Origin: Linanthus parryae | Taxonomy: Eukaryota > Streptophyta > Magnoliopsida > Ericales > Polemoniaceae | NCBI GenBank assembly: GCA_023055425.1 | Contig: JALGPY010000003.1 | Span: 24,859,001 to 24,923,000 of the forward strand | Direction of reading: 5' to 3' | DNA length: 64,000 bases | Part shown: piece by piece, positions 10,591 through 21,025 of the stretch | Position numbering within the stretch: the stretch's first letter is position 1 | Layout of the letters: each line of letters begins with the position of its first letter | The notes under the pieces: generated by a model | What the model saw: only the letters and a program-made list of their open reading frames with translations | Databases searched by the model: none | What the model was told of the DNA's origin: nothing | Translations under genes and position numbers: made by a program

Positions 10591-12370
10591 CCCTAAGGAG
10601 TAATTGTACTCCTGTAGCTCAGCGCAAGAATTTACGAGCCTAGGCATGTGCCCTAAAAGACACCATAAAAGAATGACCAAGTGACCAGAGTGCCTGATGC
10701 AGTATGAGTCTCATATGCACTATGGTGTGTACTCAGACCTAGCGAACGCTATGCTATCGGAAGAATTGGATTTCAGGATATCCCAATTTAAGACACAAGA
10801 TTGTAACCAGGATACTCTATAAGATGGATCACGTGCCATGACTATCGAAGAAGATGCTTTGACTAGTTAGCCACATATGCTAACTAGGGTGGGGACCTAG
10901 ATGCACTTGGATCCAACTCAGGCTATCGTCCATGCTCAATGATAGACTCGCATGGAACAGATGCAATATAAGTGTTGCATGAATTGGACCGCTCCATTGA
11001 CCATGGAAGCGAAGCACGATTGCCTGTTCTGCCATAGGGCAGAAATGTGTTTAACTGAGAAGGTTTCTTGTAAGCTTATGAGCTATCGACAAATCGATTA
11101 CCATGAGTAGTGCTAGCACATGGCTATAACACTGCGGTAAAGACAAACACATAGTCAAGGGTACTATTTCACAAAAGGTGAAATAACTACCTAGAGAGTA
11201 ATCCTGGAGTGGATCGACTATGGGCCAGGATGTTGGCTCATCCCATTCCTAAACCACATGAGAATCGTCCGTGTGGATCTCTTTAGAAAATTGGGACTTA
11301 GTAGTCGATAACTGGCAATATGATTGATGAACACACGAGACATTGATTGACTGGATTTAAATTGGATTTGTTTTAAGCAGCATGTTATTTTGATACATGT
11401 ATGATATGTTACATTTCCTGTACTAGCTTAGAGCATGTCACGCAGACACTAAGTTGGCTCACTCACACGAGCAACTGCCTTCGCAATATCCTGGATATGT
11501 CTGAGTGTGGCGGAAGATGAGACGGAATCCAGATAAGCGCTGAAAGCCTGCGATATGACATGAGATGCCTTCTTCATATGAGCATATGGCCTATGATAAG
11601 AGCTAGAAGTATATCAGTAGAGCTAGGAGCCTGTCAGACGGATTCAACTGTCGCATTGGAAATAAGTTCCAAAGTGAGATTGGTTATGGCCAATCGAACA
11701 TGGTTGCTACCCCGAACCATGTATAGTCTGTGTAGAAGAAGCCAGATGCGAGAGCTGATAATTGATCACAATAGTGTGACATGGCAGCACTCGGGCTGGT
11801 GGCCATAAGGGCTACCGGATAGACATCTGCATAGTGGTCCTTTTGCAAGGAAAAGACATGCGCTCTCATCAGAGTCTAAACACTATGGCGCATATTCCCC
11901 TTGAATAACGCGCGCTTATGAGTGACCATGAGGTGATGAGTAGAATTAGTCCCTGGGATTCCTCATCGTGTGAGCCTCGTCGATCGTATAAGGATGATTG
12001 ACACGGTATACCCTTTGTACTTACGTCTGTGTCATGAGGAGACGGGTCGGTGGTGCTACTTTGGCGTGACACCTTACGGCTATGGATGATTCGGCCTTCC
12101 GGACACTGCTGGGAAAGCAGCTGAGCCGAGTCTGAGTGATACATGTATGTAAGGAAAGATTCTCGTTGCATCGCTCTTTATTATCTTCATTGGGCCCACC
12201 TGCAAGATCTTATGGGATCATGTAGGATATGAAAATATAAAGGAGATGTGGACTCATTAAAGCATGGCCTTCGGGACAAGGCAGGTGCTCATGATCCACG
12301 AGATGACAATCGGAGGAATCTGGGGGATACGAGAGATACGGAGAGCATTATCACTGTTTTATGTTTTTAA

Positions 12371-12472
12371 GGGTGCCTTCCTGCGCTGGCTATACGAGTT
12401 TGGTATGTGGATCTCCCGAGAGGGTGCCTTCCCATGCTGGCTATACGAGTTTGGTGTACGGATCTCCCGAAA
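12371..12472 (+). repeat. Two tandem copies of a 51-bp repeat
   Basis: GGGTGCCTTCCTGCG... at 12371 and GGGTGCCTTCCCATG... at 12422 share GCTGGCTATACGAGTTTGGT and GATCTCCCGA. They lie in the 3' untranslated part of the Copia element, about 120 bp upstream of the 3' LTR. Confidence 0.75.
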
Positions 12473-12590
12473 TGCAGGTACTCTCACCGGTCACACGCCA
12501 CGGCCACACAATACTCTTTTGTAGATGATAGAAAGTTGGAGATTGATGGAGACTAGATGAATTGTGCAACCCCACTGTGCGAGTGGGAGA

Positions 12591-13059
12591 TGTTAGCAAT
12601 TGGTGCGCCCATGTGGGGTGCCCAATGCAATTATCATAACCTTATGGGGTTAGTTGCACTAATGCACAAACTAGAGAGGTTAGTAGCTAAGGCTCAAACC
12701 TTAGGGGTTTATGTGCAAACTTAGGAGAAGTTTTGCCTATATAAGGAGGCAGCCTCCTACATATTATATTGCTATTCCAGAGAATAAAGTTACTATGTCT
12801 AGATTCATACTAGTTGTAGAGAACCCTAGTCTCTCTCCAACTTCATCCAAGGAGGTGGAACGTGGTGTGGAAATCAGTGTTCGTCCTCGAGATTCACACT
12901 AGATTGGTGGGAGCAAGATCAAGGAGAAGGCGCGTGAAAGCAAGCAACACAACGATCATCCGCTGCATTAAGGAGCTTAGGAAGACAAGGTAAACACATG
13001 AATATTCCGCTTTAATTCATGTTGTAGATCTGAACATGTTAGATCCTTCCTGCCCTTCA
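12591..13059 (+). repeat. 3' LTR of the decayed Copia element
   Basis: It is 469 bp, the same length as the 5' LTR, and is preceded by the polypurine tract GTGCGAGTGGGAGA. It is followed by ATATC, the second copy of the target duplication. Confidence 0.93.
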
Positions 13060-13144
13060 ATATCTCAAACCAATATAGTAAGGCCCATTGATTCTTTAAA
13101 ATTTTACAAATTCTTCTCCAGATGAATGAGAAAGCTCCCTTATC
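13060..13144 (-). pseudogene. Winged-helix exon of gene A, 5' part (before the Copia insertion)
   Basis: Acceptor TTGCAG (13150-13145) then codons for DKGAFSFIWRRICKILKN, with a 1-nt insertion before NGPYYIGLR. It matches DREAFTALLKKNCVLN and NGNKYVVLRE of the gene B exon. The Copia target duplication starts right at the codons for the LRY part, so the exon is cut inside the WH fold. Confidence 0.7.
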
Positions 13145-14811
13145 CTGCAAGAAATATGACACTCCAATCTCCTCAATTAAAAACAAGTAGGATCAATATG
13201 AAGTTGGCATCATCTTACTTGGAGCTACACAACTATACTTAACCTGGATTTTCACCTCTTACACCTAACTCATTTGTTGTTAAGTTCAACTGTTAAAGAG
13301 TAAGCCAAACGACACTCAATTCTCAATACCGTTTATCCTTATATCTTCTTTAAAATTGTTAAGCCAAACTCCATTAGCTTAAGTGTCGAAATAAAAAACC
13401 AAATGGTATTTTCACAAAGCATTTTCGACCAAGAGTTCAAAAGCTTCATAATATACTAACACTCTTCATCATGTTTGCGGCAAGTTGGATGTCTTCTCTT
13501 TCTTCATCATCTCTCACTCCTCAGCCCATCCCACCGACCTGTGCTCATCATCCCCAAATCTCTCTCACCATACACAAATTTTATCCATACCATCCTCCTA
13601 CATCCCTCTCTGTTTGAGTACCCGGCCTTTCAATTATAGCGCAAGATCTAGTCTTAAGAGTTTGTGTGATAAAGGAGGCGTGACCACATTACACTCATCA
13701 TTGTGATCATCTATCTACAAACATATGCATGTCATCAATTAGTAGGAAAGACTAATTGAGAACAACTATTCGAAGCTTAGATCCATGGAAACTTTGTCTG
13801 GTACCGCTGCATCATGACTGCAGATGTGTATATCAAGGAATAAGATCATACATTTACCAAAATACATCTTCAACAATCGGAAAGACAACACACTACAAGT
13901 ATATAAATTTCTCGTGTCAAACCTGCACTTATGGAGATGTAGGTTCGGAGACGGAGCAGAGAGAGGAAGAGAAGCTGGTTGATCCCAACAATCGCCCGTA
14001 TTTCAGAGAAATGCAAAACATGGGAATATTTCGTAAGTAACACCAATACACGTTGATCAAACATTGATAAGCGGATGTTGTACGAGCAAAGGAAGAATCT
14101 AAAACAAAATTGGAAATTATTCAAACCGAGTTGTCTCAGTTGCCGAAAAGTTGAAGCAGCCGGCAGGTATCCCTTTTGATACATGCCATCAATTTGGGTA
14201 GAAGTTATTTTTTTTATTTTTTATTTTTTGGTTAGAAGTGGATAATTGTAGTACTTTGGTTCTGGAACAGATTATTTAGAGTTGCAGGGTCAGAGTCGAT
14301 GGTAGTTAAGGAATAGGATGAGGATGTTATGATCACTAGAATGATTTCTTAACAGTGGAACTGACTGAAGAGACGGGAAAAAAAACCCGGGAGTAAACTA
14401 TAACAGATGAAAGACAGGCAGACCATGGAACAAACCATAGCCCTCCAAATGGGGTGGGGGTGCTTATGACTTCGCCCATGGAACAAACCATAGCCCTCCC
14501 AACTACCAAGTGAACTATATAGTTTCTCCACACCAAAAAAACAAATGCAAAAAACAATCAACTAATTCCCTAGTCGCAGTTTCCTCTGCGAACTCACCAC
14601 CACATAAAACACACTCATTATAATGTCCAATGTTTCCATCAAATCAAATTTCAGTAATGAAATAACAGGCATCAATATGTCATGAGACAGGGTGGTAGTA
14701 GGCATGCTACTACGTCTGTCAATTAAATTTATTATATGATCCTCTGAGCTACTTATTTTCATTCACACAACAGGCTAAGGGGTTAACATGTCCCGTTATC
14801 AATTATAATGT
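13145..14811 (-). other. Intron of gene A
   Basis: No gene seen. Modules at 13750-13950, 14080-14210 and 14340-14650 match 29080-29240, 29330-29500 and 29640-29960 of gene B. A 26-nt stretch, CATGGAACAAACCATAGCCCTCC and onwards, is repeated at about 14423 and 14478. Confidence 0.5.
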
Positions 14812-15724
14812 GTGTCAACCATAGTTAGTAAAATACGGGACGGAAATAAATCGTGGTACGGTACGTACGTGTATTATACAATTTTATGTTAAAAATAAGT
14901 TAGTAAAAATTCGGCTTAAAAATTCGGGATTTGATTAATTCGAATATTCTATACGTACGTGTATAATTCGTATACTACTCATTCATTCGGAATTAAAAAT
15001 ACGGGTGTATTTCTTAGTATTTTAGCATATATAATGAGTTATTTGTGTCCCACATTGCCATTTTTCATAATTTTATTCAATATTTTTAAAAATAATTTGT
15101 AAAACATGTACTCATTTGTTTATCATTTTTGATAAATACATGATTTACTCATGATTAACATATTATTTATGAATAATAATATCAAACTATTTATGATCAG
15201 AACTTCTATAAGAAAAATACTGCGCATTCTCTAATCTTAAGCCATAATTATTTTAAAAATTAATAGTATAACACGTAAGACTCAAGATGCATGTACATAT
15301 ATACGCATGCATATATATAGCTATTTCAACTTAATACTTTTAAGTTTTATAATAAATACTTGTAAATTTTTATACCAATAAATATTTATAATAAGGAAAA
15401 CATTATTCTTTGCACTATTATTCTTTCAAAAAAAAATATTTATAATAAAGAAATAGTAAAAAAATATTTAATTATAACTAATTTCTATAACTTAAAATAT
15501 TTTGGATGGCAATTTATTACATGCAGTTTTGTATGGAAGAAGTTTTATTCGGAAGTATTATACGTCAAGACGTTAAATACGAGTATTAAACTTTTCTGAT
15601 AAAAAATTCGAGTATTTTTCATTAGGTCCAATAATAGTACGAAATACGGAAGTATTTTTCATTTATACGTACGGACGGGTATTAAACGGAAAAATTCGGA
15701 GTATTTACTAACTAGGGTGTCAAC
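14812..15724 (+). mobile_element. hAT-like MITE with 8-bp target duplication GTGTCAAC
   Basis: An AT-rich 897-bp insertion (14820-15716) is flanked by exact GTGTCAAC repeats at 14812-14819 and 15717-15724. Its ends are inverted: CATAGTTAGTAAAATACG and, reverse-complemented, CCTAGTTAGTAAATACTC. The interior holds many ATTCGG/ATACGG and GTACGTAC repeats near both ends and no protein. The paralogous intron in gene B (about 30687-30705) has GTGTCAAC only once and continues into CGGCCCTTCTAAGATATG, a clear empty site. The 8-bp duplication points to the hAT superfamily. Confidence 0.88.
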
Positions 15725-15759
15725 AACAGCCCTCATAAAATATGAAACAGTGAGTTCAC

Positions 15760-15954
15760 CTCTCTGCTTTTTAATCTTGGCTTGAACATAAAAACAAGAT
15801 CTCTACGGGTCAAATTGGTCCTTGACAGTAGCGCAGCCCGGAGTTCATCTTCTGTGATAGGTACAATTACTGGAGATGGTGAAGATGTGTCCATTGCAGC
15901 TGTATCGTTGGGTTTAGAAGTAGACCAGGTATCATCTTTTGAAATATCTAATCC
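15760..15954 (-). pseudogene. Winged-helix first-half exon of gene A
   Basis: It has 65 codons in phase 0 between TTTAGCAG (acceptor) and GAG|GTGAAC (donor). Residues include GLDISKDDTWSTSK, MDTSSPSPVIVPITEDELRA, LLSRTNLTRRDLVFMFKPR and LKSRE. It differs from the gene B exon by a handful of residues. The exon itself is undamaged. Confidence 0.8.
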
Positions 15955-16114
15955 CTGCTAAAAATAAATCAGGAGTTAAAATGTCAAAGTAAGACAGCTT
16001 AAAAGTCGAAGCATGTATGTAAGGTAATGCTGAAACTGAAACATCATCAAAAGAAACAGCACATGATCAATTGCTCTTACCACAGCCCAAATTTTTATTC
16101 CCAATGCGTGTGCC

Positions 16115-16318
16115 CTAATATTTGGGGCTAGAATAGAGAGAAAGACGAACCATGATGCCACAGCCCAAACAGAGGGAATCGCTTCCGTACACATCCTCTG
16201 CCGCGCCACAGCCGCGACATCGGAAAATCGAACGACATTTCTCTTCACACGAGTACCCAAAATTCACAAAATTAGGGCTGGTTGAAGTCTTGTAAGCACT
16301 CGGGGCTAATCCGATCAA
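16115..16318 (-). pseudogene. Zinc-ribbon exon of gene A
   Basis: The conserved part reads CRGCGAAEDVYGSDSLCLGCG, two CxxC pairs 14 residues apart. It matches the N-terminal zinc ribbon that plant TFIIF alpha proteins carry (as I recall it; to be checked by search). The ATG used in gene B is present here (ATGTCGTTCGATTTTCCG) but a 2-nt deletion puts it out of frame with the ribbon. An alternative upstream ATG at 16318 is in frame and would add about 30 residues. Confidence 0.6.
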
Positions 16319-17043
16319 ACATACGAATTCGGAAGAAAGTTACGTTTACGATCGCTGATGAAGATGGGGAAACTTATGATCGTCTTCTCAGAGTTTCGTC
16401 GTCTCCGACGTAAAACTTCCATGCTGCTGATCTTGCGAGGGCTGTGTTTTGGTTTGGGAGGGAGGGAGGGACCGAAACTTTCTATTTCATTTATGACCTT
16501 CAACTTTGTGTTGATGGGCAGTACTTGCCCTTCTCTCATACACACACGTAACTCGTCATATCACTAGAGTATTGTCCGTGCATTGTCCGTGCCGGAAGAC
16601 ACTATCCCTAAATTGGATATATTTTGAATTAAGAGATGTTTTTTTAAATGAATTTAGAGTTGTTATCCAAAAATTATCTTTACAAATGTGGTGAAAATAA
16701 AAAATAAAAAAAAAATAACAACTTCCAAGTATGAGATGAATATTAGGTGGAAATCACTCACAACCTATCTCCTATTAGTTAGGGATGTCCAATAAGAGTT
16801 AGTAGTTATGGATGTCCAAGGAGAGTGGGTAGTTAGAGATGTAATAAGTATGTGAGATTTAATGGTGGAGACGAGGTTGATTTACTCTAACGGTTGAAAA
16901 ATCATAATTAGTTAAACCATGCTATTTTATAATATAGATATTTTAAGAAAGCGAATTAGTCCTCAAAACTACTCCAATAAGGAAGAACCGCACCCAAGAT
17001 AACGATGTCACAATTAGGGAGTATAGACATTTTAAGATTTAAC
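16319..17043. other. 5' flank of gene A and spacer
   Basis: 16320-16470 aligns with 31500-31650 upstream of gene B and is likely 5' UTR or promoter sequence for both. Beyond 16560 it is AT-rich with no gene or repeat that I recognise. Confidence 0.4.
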
Positions 17044-17204
17044 GTATAAAAGGGGTGAGCAAAGGCGTTTTTCCCAGTGGTAAGGGAGTACCCCGCCAGC
17101 TCATCGGCCAGAGTTCGAGCCACACCCCCCTCCCCCAATAGTCAGATAGGTTAAATATATATGTATTTCTTACCATGTCCAAAAAAAAAGTATAAAAGGG
17201 GTGA
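17044..17204 (+). mobile_element. tRNA-derived SINE with 15-bp target duplication
   Basis: The direct repeat GTATAAAAGGGGTGA occurs at 17044-17058 and 17190-17204. Between them, 17059-17189 has a tRNA-like head with an A-box-like CCCAGTGGTAAGGG and a B box AGAGTTCGAGCCAC, then a short body and a nine-A tail (17181-17189). The size (131 bp), internal pol III promoter, A tail and long target duplication are diagnostic of a SINE copied by LINE machinery. Confidence 0.88.
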
Positions 17205-18148
17205 AAATGTCATTTCCCAAACTGGATGGGGTGAGTGTGTCTTTGCATCAAACTGGAGGGGTGAAAGTGTCTTCTACCCCATTTGAAATCCCTCATTCTG
17301 TCTAGAGTCTAGAGAGAGATTGCGTCTTGCTACTTGCAAATTCAGTTTTCTTGACTGCTAGTTCAAGCAAGTGCTTTCAATGAGTGAAGTTAACCAGATC
17401 TCGCTCATTGAGAGCCTAGAACAAGTTGAAGTTCAGTTTAGAGGAAAATGAGTGAGAAGTGGAAATTGAACTGAGCGAGATGGAGTCAAGATTTGAAGAA
17501 AGTGCTTGCAGCCTTGTGGGGAAGATTTTCAGCAGCAAAACATATAGATGGTGGGATTAAGAAAAATGTTAGCGGCCATATGGGGGAATCCTTCACGATG
17601 TGAAGATAGTGCATGTCAAGGGGAAAATCTTCCAATATTTTCTTCTAAAAGAGATCAAACATAAACTACAATGTTGCTTGAACTTTCTCGGAGCCTGAAA
17701 CAACTATGGTCAGACTAGTCCCGTTCCGCATATAAAACATGAATCATCGGCATAGGGCTCTTGAAATCGGTAAGGAGAGACCCCCACGAACTCTCTCTCT
17801 CTCTGCCTCTAAAGTGGAGCGGCAATGGCATTTCTTGGAAGGGTTCGAAAACGAAGGGCAACCCCAACCCCATTGCAGCCCAAGACACACACATGCCACT
17901 CATTGTCTCCCACAGAGTAATTAGAACACTATGAGGAAAATTTGAATTTTCCGACGAGATTCTGCCCTTACCAGAAGACAAGCGAAGAACAGTCCACCGT
18001 GTCCAAACACCCCAGTCGGCGCCGACGTGGAGCTGGCGTGGAAGGGCTGTGATTTCTTTTATTAGAGGTAGGTAGATAAACGTAAACCATCTAAAAAAAC
18101 ACATTGATCTATCTCTTTGCTTTTTGTTTGTACCAAATATCAAACCGG
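17205..18148. other. Spacer without recognised gene
   Basis: There is a 145-codon open frame on the minus strand (18152-17715), but its composition is unremarkable, it resembles no family I know, and it covers a short (CT)n tract. I do not call a gene. The region 17205-17280 repeats variants of GGGGTGAAAGTGTC. Confidence 0.4.
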
Positions 18149-18958
18149 CCACGTCACAGGAGTGTTCGCGGGGCGATTTGGGCGGGTGAAACTCCTATTT
18201 TTCTTCCAACCCAACTACCTCGAGTTGAAAAAAATTCTACCCAAACCTAACAAAGTAATCGATAAACCCAGACCTAACTAATCATTTCGGCTCGGCCCGA
18301 TCCGGCTCGGTTTGGTCGGGTTTTTTCAGAAGAAATATTAATCACACACCCGTTAGAACCATAAACCCAGTCTAACAATGGATAAAAGATGAGCAGAAGA
18401 TTTTATTCGCGTAAATAATATTCATACTTTATTCGACTAGAATAATACATGTCTTCATAATCCATGATATTATATTGTTCATTGATCATGTGGGGAATTC
18501 AAATTAGAGTGGAGAAAATGTAAAAAAATCACACATGTAATGATGAATGCATATTTTGATGTTAATATATATTAATATTTGTGGTAAAAATAGTAAGTTA
18601 TATATTGAGTCATTATAAAATCGGTTATTCGAATAAACACATACATACATACATACATACATACATACATACATACATACATACATACATACATACATAC
18701 ATACAAATCTAAACTATGTAATTAGTAGAGATGTAAAAAAAAACATAAATCTTGCCATGTTAGGCGGGGCGATTTGGGTCTAAACAGCCGATTTTTTTTT
18801 TAAAAAAAAAACATAATCAATCAGAAGTGGGCGGATAACAACTATTTATACCCAAAATCACCCATTAGCCCCATTCTCTTCTTATTATGGCTAGGTTCGG
18901 CTCGGACGGATCGGTTTCGGCAGGCCGCTAGGGTTTTGAACACCCCTACCCCACGTGC
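18149..18958. mobile_element. Possible MITE with imperfect termini
   Basis: The left end CAGGAGTGTTCGCGG (18157) and right end, reverse-complemented, GGTAGGGGTGTTC are similar inverted termini. The flanks CCACGTCA (18149-18156) and CCACGTGC (18951-18958) agree at 6 of 8 positions. Both end regions contain GGGGCGATTTGGG and GGCTCGG...GATCGG motifs in direct orientation. It could also be two related fragments side by side. Confidence 0.35.
18639..18705 (+). repeat. (ACAT)n microsatellite
   Basis: About 16 perfect copies of ACAT. On the minus strand it reads as a run of MYVC codons, which explains a spurious ORF there. Confidence 0.97.
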
Positions 18959-19445
18959 TATGCGCATGGGGGTTAAAACTAGTCTTATTTTAAATAGGGT
19001 CCAGACACCATCACCTCAAACAAAAGACACTATCACCCCTTTGTGCTTTGAAAAAGAGACACTCCTTCCAACTGATGGAGTCCAACGAACATAACGAAAA
19101 GACTATTATACTGTTACAAGTAAAAATCCAAATACCATATTTGTTGTCTATATGGTCTTCTATGTCCCTCTACTTAGTTATCTTAGCGTCATTGGGGACA
19201 GTAGAGGCTGCTGCAGATTCTCCTCAAAAATTCAATAACCGTATGTATTCTCGCTGTCGTCTTCTTTATCTCTCTATTGTGTTCACATTGCGGCATTGGC
19301 TACCTTTCTATTTTGGTTTAGTCCGGTCGTTGAAGGTTTCATCTCCTGGAGCATTTCCTGCCAAACCGTAATCGCCTCCGGCACCAAATTCTAATCGACG
19401 GAGGAGCTCCGCCGTCTTTAACGAGCTTCAAACGGATTTTTTTTC

Positions 19446-20414
19446 TTGAATCAGAACCTATCTAAGGATGAGATGGAATGTACGCTGGGGAATCAATCCT
19501 TCCAGGGTGTGTTATTGCAAGTTCCTGTTGGAATTTGCATAGGCGAAGAGGATGATCCTGATGCCATTGAAGCTCTGGAGATGGAGTTAGAAGTTATTTC
19601 AGAGACACTTCAAGATGGAAGGATTAACATCACAATTAGTGTAAATCAATTGAAGAAGCTTCACAAGCCATGGAATTGATCCCTAATTCTTCATGTGCTG
19701 TGGAAGAAGATGGAGTACAATTACCTCCATGATCGCTTGAAGGCTCAATGGAAACTAGATGGAGGATTTGAACTTACAAATCTGGAGAATGGACATTACA
19801 GTGTTCGTTTTTACTCGAGAAAGGATTATGAGAGGCTTTTGTTGGGAGGACCATGGATGATCCAAGGTCAGTACATCACGGCTCAACACTGGTCGCCTAA
19901 TTTTGATCCTCATGGTGAGTTGACGATTTCTACGCCGATCTGGATCCGGCTAAGAGGTACTTCAATTGAATACTTCGATGATGACATGTTAATGGAGATT
20001 TGGGCAAATTGTGGGTAGGCGGTGAAAGTTGATCTGAATACGATTGCTGCGGAGAGGGGACATTATGCCATAATCTGTATCGAGGTGGATCTAACGAAGA
20101 GTCTGCAACCGGCGATCTGGCTGAATGGAAAGAAATCCAGGTTGGATATGAAGAGTTGAAGCATATCTGTTTTGAGTTGCGGTGTCTTTGGTCACCGGAA
20201 GGATAAATGTAAGCAAGTGATGGCGAGGAATCAACCTGAGGAAGTACAGTCGACTAATGTTGCCATTACGATGGAGAATGTGAGCGAGGTTCTGGCGTCG
20301 CTGCTGGAAAAGGAGGAAATCAAGTTTAGACAGTGGATGATTGCTCAGTATAGCAGAAAGGGGGCTGGGTCAACTCAGAAGAAATCGATGAGTCAACCCG
20401 GCGAGCGGAACTAG
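19446..20414 (+). pseudogene. LINE ORF1-like protein (DUF4283 and zinc knuckle)
   Basis: DUF4283 signature near 19730-20015: LKAQWKLDGGFEL, GHYSVRFYSRKDYERLLLGG, PWMIQGQYITAQHWSPNF and IWIRLRGTSIEYFDDDML. A stop follows at 20016-20018, then the frame resumes with a CCHC-like knuckle CGVFGHRKDKC. This domain pair is the nucleic-acid-binding ORF1 of plant L1 elements. It is broken by at least two stops and not functional. Confidence 0.8.
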
Positions 20415-21025
20415 AATGCCCAGCCAGGGACAAGTGGCAATGGATGTAGTGGTGGATCACAATTAATGTGTTGGTGCAGGATAATGATGGTAGTCAGGGA
20501 AACGCAGGATCTTTTTCCCATCCGGGAATATTGGGGACCTCGTCCCGTAAGAACATGCCACGAGACAAGGAAAATAAGGATTTCGTGGAAAGAGTAAGCA
20601 ATCTGTGGATTCCACTTCAGTGTTTCAACTTGGGGCTTCTGATACAAACCTTAATTTTTGCCAACCTTTCAAACCCATCGACGGAAATTAAAGATCCTTG
20701 TTTGCGACGACGGATGAGAGGAATATAGAATCAAGTTCGAAACACGGAGCTTCTTATGTAGGAGGTTATTCTCATGGTAGGGGAGGGATGGCATCGGCCT
20801 AAAATCACAACTACAAGTCCGGCTATCGACATGGTGGAGTTCAGCCTACAAAAATTCTTCATACTATTCATCGAACCAGTGTGGTCAACGGAAATGAGAT
20901 ATTCCCTTCCTCTACGCTCTCTAATGCTAGTACAAGCGCTGAGAGAAATGCAGCAGGAGCAACCCTCTTTCATGAGGAAAACACCACTCTGGGGGCCGGA
21001 ACCAATTCTCCTAGTTTCCCCATGA

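Larger units (their letters stand above)
5322..13059 (+). mobile_element. Copia retrotransposon with young LTRs and decayed interior, TSD ATATC
   Basis: Direct repeats of 469 bp at 5322-5790 and 12591-13059 differ at only three positions by eye. The element starts TG, ends CA and is flanked by ATATC on both sides (5317-5321 and 13060-13064). A primer site TGGTATTAGAGCCA follows the 5' LTR and a polypurine tract GAGTGGGAGA precedes the 3' LTR. Inside there is no long reading frame; only eroded fragments of Copia integrase and reverse transcriptase remain. It is inserted in a coding exon of gene A. Near-identical LTRs with a dead interior imply that the copy was already defective when it moved and used proteins from another element. 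Confidence 0.92.
508..16318 (-). pseudogene. TFIIF alpha (RAP74)-like gene A, zinc ribbon plus winged-helix exons, disrupted
   Basis: Left paralog of the gene at 26408-31432. Minus-strand pieces in order: zinc-ribbon exon near 16155-16230 (CRGCG ... CLGCG, two CxxC pairs); winged-helix first-half exon 15760-15954 (65 codons, contains ITEDELRAALLSRTNLTRRD, ends KSRE before a GTGAAC donor); exon 13144 down to 13060 continuing at 5321 to about 5179 (second half of WH1, ICKIL, plus first half of WH2, EDEIRDVFLSKSNMTTLDLV); terminal exon 603-508 (NKDAFGATMRKICRL, stop TGA). RAP74 C-terminal WH domains bind the FCP1 phosphatase and help RNA polymerase II initiation; that role is family knowledge only. 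Damage: a 2-nt deletion relative to gene B between the likely ATG and the zinc ribbon, a 1-nt insertion near 13100, and a 7.7-kb Copia element inside the third exon. Also read as a dead duplicate rather than a functional gene. Confidence 0.75.

Noticed and set aside
16115..16230. Gene A as a functional gene starting at the upstream ATG (16318)
   Set aside because: The upstream frame is possible, but the third exon is split by a 7.7-kb insertion and has a 1-nt insertion, so a working product is unlikely.
17715..18152. 145-codon minus-strand open frame
   Set aside because: No known domain, no splice or start context, and it overlaps a (CT)n tract; longest frames of this size are expected by chance in such sequence.
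18504..18698. Minus-strand frame with MYVC repeats
   Set aside because: It is a translation of the (ACAT)n microsatellite.
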